A stretch of DNA of 64,000 nt from positions 1 through 64,000 of the forward strand of contig CADBBH010000005.1 of the NCBI GenBank assembly GCA_902792905.1. Reading direction: 5' to 3'. The translations under genes and the position numbers were made by a program. Below, one piece after another: positions 8,109 to 16,625 of the stretch. Position 1 is the first letter of the stretch; each line of letters starts with the position of its first letter. The notes beneath the pieces are model-generated. The model saw only the letters and a list, made by a program, of their open reading frames with translations, was not told the DNA's origin and did no database searches. Source of the stretch: Oscillospiraceae bacterium (GTDB lineage: Bacteria; Bacillota; Clostridia; Oscillospirales; Acutalibacteraceae).

Positions 8109-9290
8109 TTAATCATCTTTCTCCTTCAGGCACTTCAGCACCTCGGAAAAGGAGAGACCGTTTTCCCTTGCAACGCGGGAAATATCATCGTATTCGTATT
8201 TTTCTTTTGTCACGCCGTAACCGGACGAAACCTTTTTGCGGATTCCGCCGAACTGCGTGGACACCGATTCTTCGGTGCGGCTTAAAGTGTATCTTCTGCA
8301 TACACTTTCTCTTAAACCGATTGTGGATGTATATCTGAAAATCGTTTTAATGAGCTCATCTTTTTCCGCCTCGCGGCAAAGAACGCACAGAAGCGTGCCG
8401 GGGCGGTTTTTCTTCATTCCGGCGGGAACGGTATATACCTCAACGGCTCCTGCCTTGAAGCACATTTCGCACGCGAAACCTATTTCCTCGGCAGTCATAT
8501 CATCGATATTGCAGGATAATTCGGCTATGCTCTCCCTGCCGCCTTCGCTCCCGCCGAGAAAGGCGCGCACGCAGTTTGCCCTCTCAAAATCCTTTTTTCC
8601 CATACCGTAGCCGATTGCGCTCACTGTCATAACCGGCATGGTGCCGAATTCATCCGCAAAATATTTCAGAAGGGCGGCGCCTGTCGGAGTGCATAATTCG
8701 CCGTTTATATCATCGCTGTAAACGGGTATTCCCTTGAGAATCAGCGCTGTCGCGGGTGCCGGCACCGGCAGAATTCCGTGGGCGCATCTGACCTGCCCTT
8801 TTCCTGTATTCACCGGCGAAGCAATGATTCTGCCGGGAGAGAGTTTATCAATAAGCAGACACACGGCCGCGACATCGGCAACCGCGTCAAGAGTCCCGAC
8901 CTCGTGAAAATGTATATCCGTAACAGGGACGCCGTGAACTTCACTCTCGGCTGCAGCTATTATTTCATAGACGGCGCGCACATCCGCCCCGACCTTTTCC
9001 GAAAGATTCAGGGAAGCGACAATCTCTTTGATATCGTTAAGTGAAGAATGATGGTGGTGATGTTCGTGATGATGCTCTTCGCCCTCTTCCTCGCCGTGAA
9101 TCTTAACAGCCATATGAGTGCCGCTGATTCCGCATTTCTCGGAATCCTCCGCGATCAATTCAACGCCGGGGACACCTATGGAATTGAGAAGCGAGAGAAT
9201 TTCGTCTTTATTGTCAAAAAGCTCCAGCAAAGCGGCGGTCAGCATATCGCCTGCCGCGCCCATTGAGCAGTCAAGATACAGAGTTTTCAT
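8109..9290 (-). CDS. larC: Nickel-pincer cofactor biosynthesis protein LarC
   Basis: 393 residues and uninterrupted, whereas Lactiplantibacillus larC needs a frameshift to join two parts. LarC is the CTP-dependent cyclometallase that inserts nickel into the pincer nucleotide used by lactate racemase and related enzymes. It begins with the family segment LYLDCSMGAAGDM and carries a histidine tract (HHHEHHHHH near residues 73-81), an expected nickel-holding loop. The C-terminal part has AGMKKNRPGTLLCVL. It overlaps larB by four bases (ATGA) and precedes nikMN. Confidence 0.93.
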   Translation of the reverse strand: MKTLYLDCSMGAAGDMLTAALLELFDNKDEILSLLNSIGVPGVELIAEDSEKCGISGTHMAVKIHGEEEGEEHHHEHHHHHSSLNDIKEIVASLNLSEKVGADVRAVYEIIAAAESEVHGVPVTDIHFHEVGTLDAVADVAAVCLLIDKLSPGRIIASPVNTGKGQVRCAHGILPVPAPATALILKGIPVYSDDINGELCTPTGAALLKYFADEFGTMPVMTVSAIGYGMGKKDFERANCVRAFLGGSEGGRESIAELSCNIDDMTAEEIGFACEMCFKAGAVEVYTVPAGMKKNRPGTLLCVLCREAEKDELIKTIFRYTSTIGLRESVCRRYTLSRTEESVSTQFGGIRKKVSSGYGVTKEKYEYDDISRVARENGLSFSEVLKCLKEKDD

Positions 9291-10042
9291 TTCTTCGCCT
9301 CCATATGGTTTATCATACCCGCAAGGTAGCCTGCCCCGAAGCCGTTATCGATATTGACAACCGAAACCCCGCTCGCGCAGGAATTGAGCATTGAAAGCAG
9401 AGCGGAAAGCCCTTCAAATGATGCTCCGTAGCCGACGCTTGTCGGAACCGCTATAACCGGGCAGTCGGCAAGGCCGCCGATAACGCTCGCGAGAGCTCCC
9501 TCCATGCCAGCAATGGCAATTATGACGGAGGCACTCATTATTTCATCGATATGAGAGAGCAGTCGGTGGAGCCCGGCTACTCCGACATCGTAAAGGCGAA
9601 TGACCTCGTTTCCGTGAACCTCGGCGGTCAGAGCCGCCTCCTCGGCTACGGGGATATCGGATGTTCCGCCGGTCGCGACGACTATTGTCCCTATGCCGTC
9701 AGGTGCAGGGATTCTACCGATTACGCCCGCGCGCGCATCTTTATTGTATTCAATTTCAAATTTCTCCGAAAGCGCATCGGCCTCCTGCTGAGTAATCCTC
9801 GTTACAAGCACGGTCTCAATGCCGTTTCCGAGCATTGAATCTATAATGCCTTCCATCTGCTCAACAGTTTTGCCCGCGCCGTAAATGACCTCGGCAGCGC
9901 CCTGTCTGATTCCTCTGTGAAGGTCAACCTTGGCGTAACCCAGATCCTCGAACGGCTGCTTTTTGATTTTAAGCAGCGCCTCTTCTGCGGAAAGCTCACC
10001 GCTTTCGACTTTTTTAAGCAATTCTCTTATTTCGGTTTTCAT
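9287..10042 (-). CDS. larB: Nickel-pincer cofactor biosynthesis protein LarB
   Basis: 251 residues from the ATG at 10042, preceded by a purine-rich AGGGAAAGGAAAAAGAG. A longer reading to 10129 would run through the leader hairpin and is rejected. LarB carboxylates and hydrolyses nicotinic acid adenine dinucleotide as the first step toward the nickel-pincer cofactor. Its AIR-carboxylase-like core is seen in TGGTSDIPVAEEA and the Ala/Gly-rich segment IAGMEGALASVIGGL. It is the first gene of larB-larC-nikMN-nikQ-nikO-lipoprotein. larE, needed for sulfur transfer, and larA, the usual client, are not in this window. Confidence 0.92.
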   Translation of the reverse strand: MKTEIRELLKKVESGELSAEEALLKIKKQPFEDLGYAKVDLHRGIRQGAAEVIYGAGKTVEQMEGIIDSMLGNGIETVLVTRITQQEADALSEKFEIEYNKDARAGVIGRIPAPDGIGTIVVATGGTSDIPVAEEAALTAEVHGNEVIRLYDVGVAGLHRLLSHIDEIMSASVIIAIAGMEGALASVIGGLADCPVIAVPTSVGYGASFEGLSALLSMLNSCASGVSVVNIDNGFGAGYLAGMINHMEAKK

Positions 10043-10187
10043 CTCTTTTTCCTTTCCCTGTCCGGACCTATTATAATAACAAAAGGCAGACAGCCCGCTC
10101 TGCGAGCCGTATGCCTTCATGACACACAATATTGATAAAAAACAAATCCGACGGCTTCTGCCGCTCTGTCCGGTTTCATACCGTAAC
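10043..10187 (-). promoter_or_regulatory. Structured leader of the larB nickel operon, possible attenuator
   Basis: Two hairpins with T-rich 3' flanks lie in tandem between the promoter and larB. The first (10148-10173) is followed on the minus strand by ATTTGTTTTTT. The second (10082-10116, about 16 imperfect pairs around AAGGCA/TGCCTT) is followed by TTTGTTATTA. The element CCGGACAG occurs twice: in the first hairpin, and just before the larB ribosome site, where it forms the palindrome GTCCGGAC. Alternative pairing between the copies could decide termination. It does not match the NiCo riboswitch consensus that I know. Confidence 0.45.
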
Positions 10188-10193
10188 AGATAT

Positions 10194-10222
10194 ATTTTAA
10201 CATATAATATATTTTAATTCAA
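10194..10222 (-). promoter_or_regulatory. Promoter of the larBC-nikMNQO operon
   Basis: On the minus strand TTGAAT (10217-10222), a 17-bp spacer and TAAAAT (10194-10199). Start is expected near 10187, giving a leader of about 145 bases. Confidence 0.65.
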
Positions 10223-10230
10223 GTGCGTAA

Positions 10231-10259
10231 ATAAAAGCGGCAGTCACTCTGACTGCCGC
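10231..10259 (-). terminator. Terminator of the hydrogenase operon
   Basis: Perfect nine-base stem GCGGCAGTC/GACTGCCGC (10237-10259) with a five-base loop, followed on the minus strand by TTTTATTT. Confidence 0.85.
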
Positions 10260-10265
10260 CGTGTT

Positions 10266-11993
10266 TTATTTAATCGCGCTCCAGGCGAAATGGTCGGTAT
10301 GAAGAAGCTCGTGAGATTTATGGGAGAGGGGTTTCTCAAGATATTCCTCATAGAGCTTCAGAACGGAAGGATTCTCGTGTGAGAATCTGATGGGATTATC
10401 CGCATCGAGCTTATAGAGATGCTCATCGCGCTCGCCCGCAAGCTCAAATCCGTCGCAGATAGGCTGTCCGCCGCCTCCTCCGCAGCCGCCGGGACAGGCC
10501 ATAATCTCAACGAAATCATAGCTGACCTTGCCTGCGCGGATTGCGTCGAGCAGTTTACGTGCATTGCCGAGACCGCTTGCGACAGCTACCCTGACTTCAA
10601 CCGAATCAATCGCGAATGTTGCCTCGCGCCAGGGACCGTTCAGACCTCTGACAGCCTTGAAAGCGTCGGCTTCGGGATTCTTTCCGGTCACAAGGAAATA
10701 TGCCGAGCGCAGAGCCGCTTCCATAACGCCGCCGGTTGCGCCGAATATGACAGCGGCGCCCGAACCGTCGCCGAGCGGGGAATCGAATTCCTCTTCATCA
10801 AGCGATGCGGCATCAATACCGTGCATTTTTATAAGTTTCGCGACCTCTCTGGTAGTAAGGACAACATCGACATCCTTCTCGCCCGAGCTCTTCATCGTCT
10901 CGATATCGCACTCACTCTTCTTTGAGGTGCAGGGCATAATCGAAACTGAATAGATTTTATCCGGGGAAACGCCGATTTTTTCGGCAAAATATGTTTTTGC
11001 TACCGCGCCGAACATCTGCTGGGGAGACTTTGCGGTTGAGAGCATATCTACCATATCCGGATATTCGCTCTTTATAAATCTGACCCAGCCGGGGCAGCAG
11101 GAGGTGAACATCGGGAATTTATGCTCATCTTTATGCGTAAGCTTTTCTATGAATTCGCTGCCTTCCTCCATTATGGTAAGGTCTGCGGAGAAATTGGTGT
11201 CGAACACATAATTGAAGCCCGCTTTTCTGAGAGCGGCGGCAAGGCGGTTGACACTCGCCTTTTCTCTGTCAATTCCGAGCGCCTCGCCCCATGCGGCGCG
11301 GACCGCGGGAGCAATCTGGACAAGTGTAATCTTTTCGGGATCATCGAGCGCCGCATTGACCTTCGCGGTATCGTCTCTCTCATAGAGAGCGCCGACCGGG
11401 CAATGGGTTATGCACTGACCGCAGAGCGAGCAGTGAGCCGATTCGAACGGTAATCCGCCGGCAACGCCGATTGTTGTATGAGAGCCGGTGCCCTCGACAT
11501 CCCAGATATTGAGACTCTGCACCTTGTCGCAGATCTGGATGCAGCGCATACATTTGATGCATTTGGAATTATCCCTGATAAGCGGAAAATCCGTATTCCA
11601 GTTCATCTTCGGAGGAGTTACCGAATAGGAGTTTATGTTTATGCCGGATTCCTCTGCAAGCGACTGCAGTTTGCAGTTGCCGTTTCTGGAGCAGGTGGTG
11701 CATTCGGTATTGTGCTGGGAGAGAATCAGTTCAAGGTTCACGCGCCTTGCCTGACGAACTTTCGCACTGTCGGTCAGCACCGATATACCCTCTTCAACAG
11801 GGCAGTTGCACGCGGCGAAAAGCTTATCCCTGCCTTCAATTTCAACAAGGCAGATACGGCAGGCGCCGATTTCATTGAGGTCTTTGAGATAGCAGAGAGT
11901 CGGGATATTTATCCCTGCCGCCTTTGCGGCTTCAAGAATGGAAGTGCCTTCTTTTGCGGATACATCAATTCCGTTGATTTTAAGATTTACCAT
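10266..11993 (-). CDS. hydA: [FeFe] hydrogenase catalytic subunit (HydA, M3-type)
   Basis: 575 residues from ATG 11993, which has GGAGGGAGGT upstream. Domain order: N-terminal [2Fe-2S] domain (CRICLVEIEG), His-Cys [4Fe-4S] region (HNTECTTCSRNGNC), two ferredoxin clusters (CIKCMRCIQIC and CSLCGQCITHCPVGA), then the H-cluster domain with TSCCPGW (Cys299/300), MPCTSKKSECD and MACPGGCGGGGGQP. It makes or uses H2 in the cytoplasm during fermentation. The ATG overlaps the diaphorase stop by seven bases, so the two proteins are made together and probably form one complex exchanging electrons with NAD(P)H and perhaps ferredoxin. Confidence 0.94.
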   Translation of the reverse strand: MVNLKINGIDVSAKEGTSILEAAKAAGINIPTLCYLKDLNEIGACRICLVEIEGRDKLFAACNCPVEEGISVLTDSAKVRQARRVNLELILSQHNTECTTCSRNGNCKLQSLAEESGININSYSVTPPKMNWNTDFPLIRDNSKCIKCMRCIQICDKVQSLNIWDVEGTGSHTTIGVAGGLPFESAHCSLCGQCITHCPVGALYERDDTAKVNAALDDPEKITLVQIAPAVRAAWGEALGIDREKASVNRLAAALRKAGFNYVFDTNFSADLTIMEEGSEFIEKLTHKDEHKFPMFTSCCPGWVRFIKSEYPDMVDMLSTAKSPQQMFGAVAKTYFAEKIGVSPDKIYSVSIMPCTSKKSECDIETMKSSGEKDVDVVLTTREVAKLIKMHGIDAASLDEEEFDSPLGDGSGAAVIFGATGGVMEAALRSAYFLVTGKNPEADAFKAVRGLNGPWREATFAIDSVEVRVAVASGLGNARKLLDAIRAGKVSYDFVEIMACPGGCGGGGGQPICDGFELAGERDEHLYKLDADNPIRFSHENPSVLKLYEEYLEKPLSHKSHELLHTDHFAWSAIK

Positions 11994-13822
11994 CTGAAGT
12001 ACCTCCCTCCTCTGAATTTGCCGTAGCCGAAGTGGTCGCACCCGAGACATCTGGAGCATTCCTGGGAGGCCTCTTCATCGGTCATGCACTGCTCCATAAG
12101 AGCAAAATCGTGCTTTCTCTCGTTAGCGGCGCGCTCTTTCATCTTGACTCTGCCGCATGCCGGTTTATCAAGCAGAGAAGGCGCTGGCATCTCAATATCC
12201 AGAGCGAATTCGTGGTTATATCCGAGATAAGTATCGATATTTCTGGCGCCGACCTTGCCTGCCGCAATCGCTTTGATTACTGTCGCGGGACCTGTCGCGC
12301 AGTCGCCTCCGCAGAAAATACCGTCAATGCCTTCAAAATCGCATTCGTCTGTTGCGGCTATTGTATCCCACTTGAGGGGAAGCCCGTGCTCACCGAATTT
12401 TTCGGATTCTATCGCCTGACCTATGGCGACTATGATAATATCGGCTTCAAGTTTAACCTCGGGCTGATCCGCAGGTCTTACACCGGGTCTGCCGTCTCTG
12501 CCGATAGGACCTATAATCTGCGGCTTTACGACGAGATACTTCGCTTTGCCGCTCTCATCGCCTTCAACGCTGACCGGAGCCATCATCGAAACGACCTCGC
12601 AGCCCTCGGCGATCGCGCCCTCAACCTCTTCAGCAAGCGCGGTCATATCCTCCTGCCTGCGTCTGTAAACAATGCTGACGCTCTCGGCGCCGAGACGGAC
12701 CGATGACCTTGCGCAGTCCATTGCGACATTGCCGCCGCCTACAACCGCGACCTTTTTGCCCGAGAAATCGGGTCTGTCGCCGTCGCCGATTCTTCTGAGA
12801 AGATCAACTGCGGAGGTTACGCCTTCAAGCTCCTCGCCGGGAATTCTCAGTTTCTTATCGGAATGAGCGCCGATTGCTATATAAACGGCGTCGGAATTGT
12901 TTCTGAGTTCATCAAGCGTAATATCCGTTCCGATATCAGTATCAAGGTGAAGCTTAACACCTGTTTCGAGGATAACATTAATTTCGTCCGTAAGAATCTG
13001 CTCGGGCAGGCGGTAATCGGGAATACCGTAGCGGAGCATTCCGCCCGGGAACTTCCTCTTTTCATAAACGTCAACATCGTGACCCATAAGGGCGAGATAG
13101 TATGCCGCAGTAAGTCCGGAGGGGCCCGCGCCGATAACAGAGATGTGCCTGCCTGTCTTTTCAGCGCATTCTGGAGGCGGAACGTGGCCTGCCTTCTCGG
13201 CCGCATATCTCTTGATTCCGCGGATATTTACGGCATCATCAACCATACCTCTTCTGCATCCGTTTTCGCAGGGATGCTCACAGATAAGTCCGCAGACCGA
13301 GGGGAACGGATTATCCTTGCGTATGAGCCTTACCGCGTCGGCATATCTGCCCTGAGCCGTCAGGGCAACATATCCGGGAATATCAACCTGAGCCGGGCAG
13401 AGCGACGAGCAGGGAACAGGCTGTTCCTCGCGCGCGGAGCAGTGATTGCAATTAATATGGCTCTCATAGTCATCCCTGAATGCGAGCACGCTTTTAAGAG
13501 CTACTTCGCCTGCGGTATGACCTATTGCGCAGTCCGCGCTCACGGCAATTACGCGTGCGGTCCGCTCTATCAGAGCAATATCCTCCGCCGAGCCATCGCC
13601 GTCAAGAATCCTGTCATAGATTTCTCCGAGTTTTTTGAGACCGACTCTGCAGGGTGTGCATTTGCCGCAGCTCTGCGAGAGGCAGACATTCACAAAGGCC
13701 GCGACGGTATCCACAGGGCAGAGACCCTGCTGGGCGTTTGAGAGCCTCGAAGTGAGAAACGAGGCCATCTTCTCAAGCTCAAGGGTGTTTCCGCTTTTTG
13801 CCGTCAAAGAAAGTTTTCCCAA
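11987..13822 (-). CDS. NuoF-tail/GltD-like NAD(P)H diaphorase partner of HydA
   Basis: 611 residues. Residues 1-120 match only the C-terminal [4Fe-4S] part of NuoF (SQSCGKCTPCR and a later DCAIGHT); the FMN/NADH-binding NuoF body is missing. From about 145 the protein is GltD-like: cluster cysteines (CSSLCPAQVDIPGY, CGLICEHPCENGC), an FAD site VIGAGPSGLTAAYYLA, an NAD(P) site VAVVGGGNVAMDCARS, and a terminal FAD motif FCGGDCATGPATVI. The C-terminus adds CSRCLGCDHFG. The start is TTG, with AAAGGA nine bases upstream. Such NuoF-GltD hybrids are found next to [FeFe] hydrogenases in Clostridia; whether it uses NADH or NADPH cannot be read here. Confidence 0.82.
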   Translation of the reverse strand: MGKLSLTAKSGNTLELEKMASFLTSRLSNAQQGLCPVDTVAAFVNVCLSQSCGKCTPCRVGLKKLGEIYDRILDGDGSAEDIALIERTARVIAVSADCAIGHTAGEVALKSVLAFRDDYESHINCNHCSAREEQPVPCSSLCPAQVDIPGYVALTAQGRYADAVRLIRKDNPFPSVCGLICEHPCENGCRRGMVDDAVNIRGIKRYAAEKAGHVPPPECAEKTGRHISVIGAGPSGLTAAYYLALMGHDVDVYEKRKFPGGMLRYGIPDYRLPEQILTDEINVILETGVKLHLDTDIGTDITLDELRNNSDAVYIAIGAHSDKKLRIPGEELEGVTSAVDLLRRIGDGDRPDFSGKKVAVVGGGNVAMDCARSSVRLGAESVSIVYRRRQEDMTALAEEVEGAIAEGCEVVSMMAPVSVEGDESGKAKYLVVKPQIIGPIGRDGRPGVRPADQPEVKLEADIIIVAIGQAIESEKFGEHGLPLKWDTIAATDECDFEGIDGIFCGGDCATGPATVIKAIAAGKVGARNIDTYLGYNHEFALDIEMPAPSLLDKPACGRVKMKERAANERKHDFALMEQCMTDEEASQECSRCLGCDHFGYGKFRGGRYFRW

Positions 13823-13892
13823 TTATTATCATCCTTTCCCGTTGATTTCTTTGCATAACATATTCAGTTTACCAAAAACAGCGAAATAATGC

Positions 13893-13921
13893 AATATAAA
13901 CAGAATAAATTGTATCGTAAA
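13893..13921 (-). promoter_or_regulatory. Possible promoter of the hydrogenase operon
   Basis: Minus strand TTTACG (13916-13921), 17-bp spacer, TATATT (13893-13898), about 70 bases before the TTG start. The hexamers are imperfect. Confidence 0.4.
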
Positions 13922-13938
13922 TCTTGTTTTTGGCATAC

Positions 13939-13967
13939 TTGACAAACAATCTTATATGTTTTATTAT
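13939..13967 (+). promoter_or_regulatory. Promoter of the Pr6Pr/MFS/LRR operon
   Basis: TTGACA (13939-13944), 17-bp spacer, TATTAT (13962-13967), 40 bases before the start of the first gene. Confidence 0.75.
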
Positions 13968-14006
13968 AAATTGTTGTAAATAAATTCTTGAAAAGGAAGA
14001 GAAAAA

Positions 14007-14804
14007 ATGAGCAATCAGAAACTGAAAATCGACAATAAGGGCTTTGCGGTATTTGCCCTGTTATTCGGAATCATCGGTCTGCTTATCATGGCTCACCACA
14101 TAGTAAGCTATGAGAATATTCTCAGGCCCTTTATGGATTATCTCATTGAGAACCGCATCATAACCAATGACAAGAGCGGTGTTGCCTTCCTGCGTATGTT
14201 CACTAATGAATCGAATATCCTCGTGGATATCTGGCTGGTTCTCTTTGCGCTGGGCATTTTCGGCAATAAAAAGCTCTATGCCCTGACTCACAAGGAATGG
14301 CTCAGAGGAGCAATCACGCTGAACATCGCGGTAACCGGCATTATCTATTTTACCGTTCTCCTCCCCTCCAGCCAGCCCTTCCCGACTGAAGTGAACGGAG
14401 TGAGCACGGGCGGCATGTGGTTTTCAAATGTCGTTAACTACTGGGATCATCTGATTACACCTGTTTTCTTTACCGCCTGCTGGTTCTTCCCGGTTGAAGA
14501 GAGAAAGATTCCGAAGGTGAAATACGGCCTTGTCTATCTCATTTACCCCATCTGCTATTTTATCGTATGCATTATTCTCGGCGCTCATGACGGATTCTAT
14601 CCCTATCCCTTCCTCAGCGGCAGGCAGATGAGCTCAATGCTGCCCGGCCTCAAAGATCAGCCCTATAACCCCGTAACCGGCACTCTGCTGCTCGTGGCGG
14701 TCGTAATAGTTCTCTCCGGAGTATTCTTCGGAATCGGATGCGCTCTCAACGCAATACATAACAAGAGAGTCAAGGCTCCCGCGAAGCCGGAAGAAAAAGC
14801 GTAA
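14007..14804 (+). CDS. Pr6Pr-like membrane protein
   Basis: 265 residues, about six hydrophobic helices. It shows the pattern of the Pr6Pr family, whose function is unknown: FTNESNILV after helix 2, DHLITPVFF mid-protein, YPYPFL before the last helix pair, and a basic C-terminal tail. It resembles the protein at 24582-25325 in the same positions (FTIHSNILA, HHMIMPPLM, YPYPFY), so the genome holds at least two members. Here it leads an operon with an MFS-like transporter (39 bases downstream) and a membrane LRR protein. AAGGAAG precedes the ATG. Confidence 0.7.
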   Translation: MSNQKLKIDNKGFAVFALLFGIIGLLIMAHHIVSYENILRPFMDYLIENRIITNDKSGVAFLRMFTNESNILVDIWLVLFALGIFGNKKLYALTHKEWLRGAITLNIAVTGIIYFTVLLPSSQPFPTEVNGVSTGGMWFSNVVNYWDHLITPVFFTACWFFPVEERKIPKVKYGLVYLIYPICYFIVCIILGAHDGFYPYPFLSGRQMSSMLPGLKDQPYNPVTGTLLLVAVVIVLSGVFFGIGCALNAIHNKRVKAPAKPEEKA

Positions 14805-14843
14805 ATAATTACAAAAACACATCCGACAGGGGGACTTCATTCA

Positions 14844-16625
14844 ATGCTTTCAAAAGTAAAGGGGCTTTTTACCGAGATTAAAACCCACTGGAAAGAGCCC
14901 GCGCCCGGAAACTATGTGCCTTATAAAGAGTACAAGGATATTCTGCTCGCAGTAGGTTCGAATTACTCTGGCTCAAAGATACTTGAATATATAGCGTTCG
15001 CGGCTTCGTGCTACCTGATGATGTATCACTACAAGCTGCCGTATCTTACTTTTTCGATAATCAATATTATCAATATGCCGCTCAACTATATCTGGACAAT
15101 GATCACCTGGTATGTGGCGGACAATCTCGGCTTCCTCAAAAAGACAACCGAGCGCAAGCTTTATCTGCTCTATACGGTCCTCTTTGTCACGGGCGCGGCA
15201 ATGATAATATTCGACCCGTCAAAGCTATTCAATCAGTCGGGCAGATTCGTGACCTATCTCAACAGTCTCGAGGGCATAAACTGCTCCTCCGCTTTCAAGA
15301 TTCTCGGAACCCATATCGCCTGGAACGGCTGGTTCGGCGCGAGAAACATCTTCTGGCGCAAAAAGCTTCTTCCGAAATTCGGCAGATATAAATATTCGCT
15401 CTATTGCGACGCCGTTCCGAAATGCGTGATGGTATTCCTTATCGGCTGGCTCCCCTTCTACAACATCCCCGATGTCATTACGAGAGTCTGGGTAGCAAAT
15501 CTTATGTTCGCCTGCTACAATATGTTCGGCTTCGCAAACAATCTTGAAATCTGCACCCAGAATATCAGCCCGAATATAAGAGAGAGAATCCTTGTCAGAA
15601 CCTATCCGATAAAGATTTCACATCTGCTCAATTCCATAATCGCGATTGTGATGCCTGTAATCATCGGTATGCTCCGCTATGAATGGGCGGATATAAACGT
15701 ATTCAGATATGTCATACCGATAAGCTTCACCGTATTTGTCGCACTGACAATGATTTTCATCGGCAGAATCAAGGAGAGAATTCCGCAGCCGCCTCTCGAA
15801 AAAAAGGTTGAAATCAAATTCTGGGACGGTATGTTCGGCGTAATGCGAAACAAATACAAGTGGATGAAGACTATAGTCGATCTGCTTGACGCTCTGGGCA
15901 ACGGTATGCTCCCGTTTGTTACCATACTCTATCTCTATACCTTCCGCCTGAGCGGACTGACATATTCACTGCTTGTTACCCTCGTCTCATTTGCGGGCAC
16001 TCCGCCCGATTTCTTCTCGCCTTACTTCATGAAGAGATTCTCATATAAGCAGATATGCATCTTCTTCCAGCTTTCCAGAGCAATCGGAAACGGTATAATT
16101 GTTATCGCCCTGCTCTTCTTCGGCGATAAGGTGATGCTCTGCGGCACGGTCTGCGTAGTTACTCTGATTCTGCTCGAAATGTGCAAGACAGTACCCGTTA
16201 CCGCGCAGCACGATATGGATGTGCGAATTGCGGACTATCAGATGTATCTCTCCGGCGAGCGTCTCGAGAGTTTCTCGGGAGTATTCGGCTGGTTCACAGG
16301 CCCCATCACCTCGTTTGTCGGCCTGATTATTCCCCTTCTGCTTCTCAAATACGGCTTCAACAGCAACTGGGATATCCTCTTCCTGGACGAATCAAGAATA
16401 AAAATAATAGTTATACCTATTATAATAGATGTCGTCGGCTACCTGCTGATGACCATCCCGTATTTCTTCTGGGATTATGACGACGCAAAGGTCAAAAAGG
16501 TTATTGAGGTGCTGAAACGGCGCGAGGAGGTAACAAAGGGCGAGGACAATCCCGAAGACGGCGATACTCCGCCCGAATCGCCCGAGCCGGATGAAATCCC
16601 CGAAGAAGCGGAGGTGATGTCATGA
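14844..16625 (+). CDS. MFS/GPH-like polytopic membrane protein
   Basis: 593 residues with roughly 12 hydrophobic segments and a charged C-terminal tail rich in Pro, Glu and Asp. The general layout, and the end FWDYDDAKVKKVIEVLKRREE, recall glycoside-pentoside-hexuronide-type MFS transporters, where a YD...K...L motif follows the last helix. The N-terminal 50 residues are hydrophilic and unusual for a transporter. The substrate is unknown. It overlaps the next gene by four bases (ATGA), so the LRR protein is coupled to it. Confidence 0.6.
   Translation: MLSKVKGLFTEIKTHWKEPAPGNYVPYKEYKDILLAVGSNYSGSKILEYIAFAASCYLMMYHYKLPYLTFSIINIINMPLNYIWTMITWYVADNLGFLKKTTERKLYLLYTVLFVTGAAMIIFDPSKLFNQSGRFVTYLNSLEGINCSSAFKILGTHIAWNGWFGARNIFWRKKLLPKFGRYKYSLYCDAVPKCVMVFLIGWLPFYNIPDVITRVWVANLMFACYNMFGFANNLEICTQNISPNIRERILVRTYPIKISHLLNSIIAIVMPVIIGMLRYEWADINVFRYVIPISFTVFVALTMIFIGRIKERIPQPPLEKKVEIKFWDGMFGVMRNKYKWMKTIVDLLDALGNGMLPFVTILYLYTFRLSGLTYSLLVTLVSFAGTPPDFFSPYFMKRFSYKQICIFFQLSRAIGNGIIVIALLFFGDKVMLCGTVCVVTLILLEMCKTVPVTAQHDMDVRIADYQMYLSGERLESFSGVFGWFTGPITSFVGLIIPLLLLKYGFNSNWDILFLDESRIKIIVIPIIIDVVGYLLMTIPYFFWDYDDAKVKKVIEVLKRREEVTKGEDNPEDGDTPPESPEPDEIPEEAEVMS

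Noticed and set aside
10043-10187. NiCo (czcD) riboswitch
   Set aside because: The conserved four-way junction sequences are not recognisable.
12863-13741. 292-residue plus-strand ORF
   Set aside because: Antisense to the diaphorase gene; low-complexity composition without motifs.
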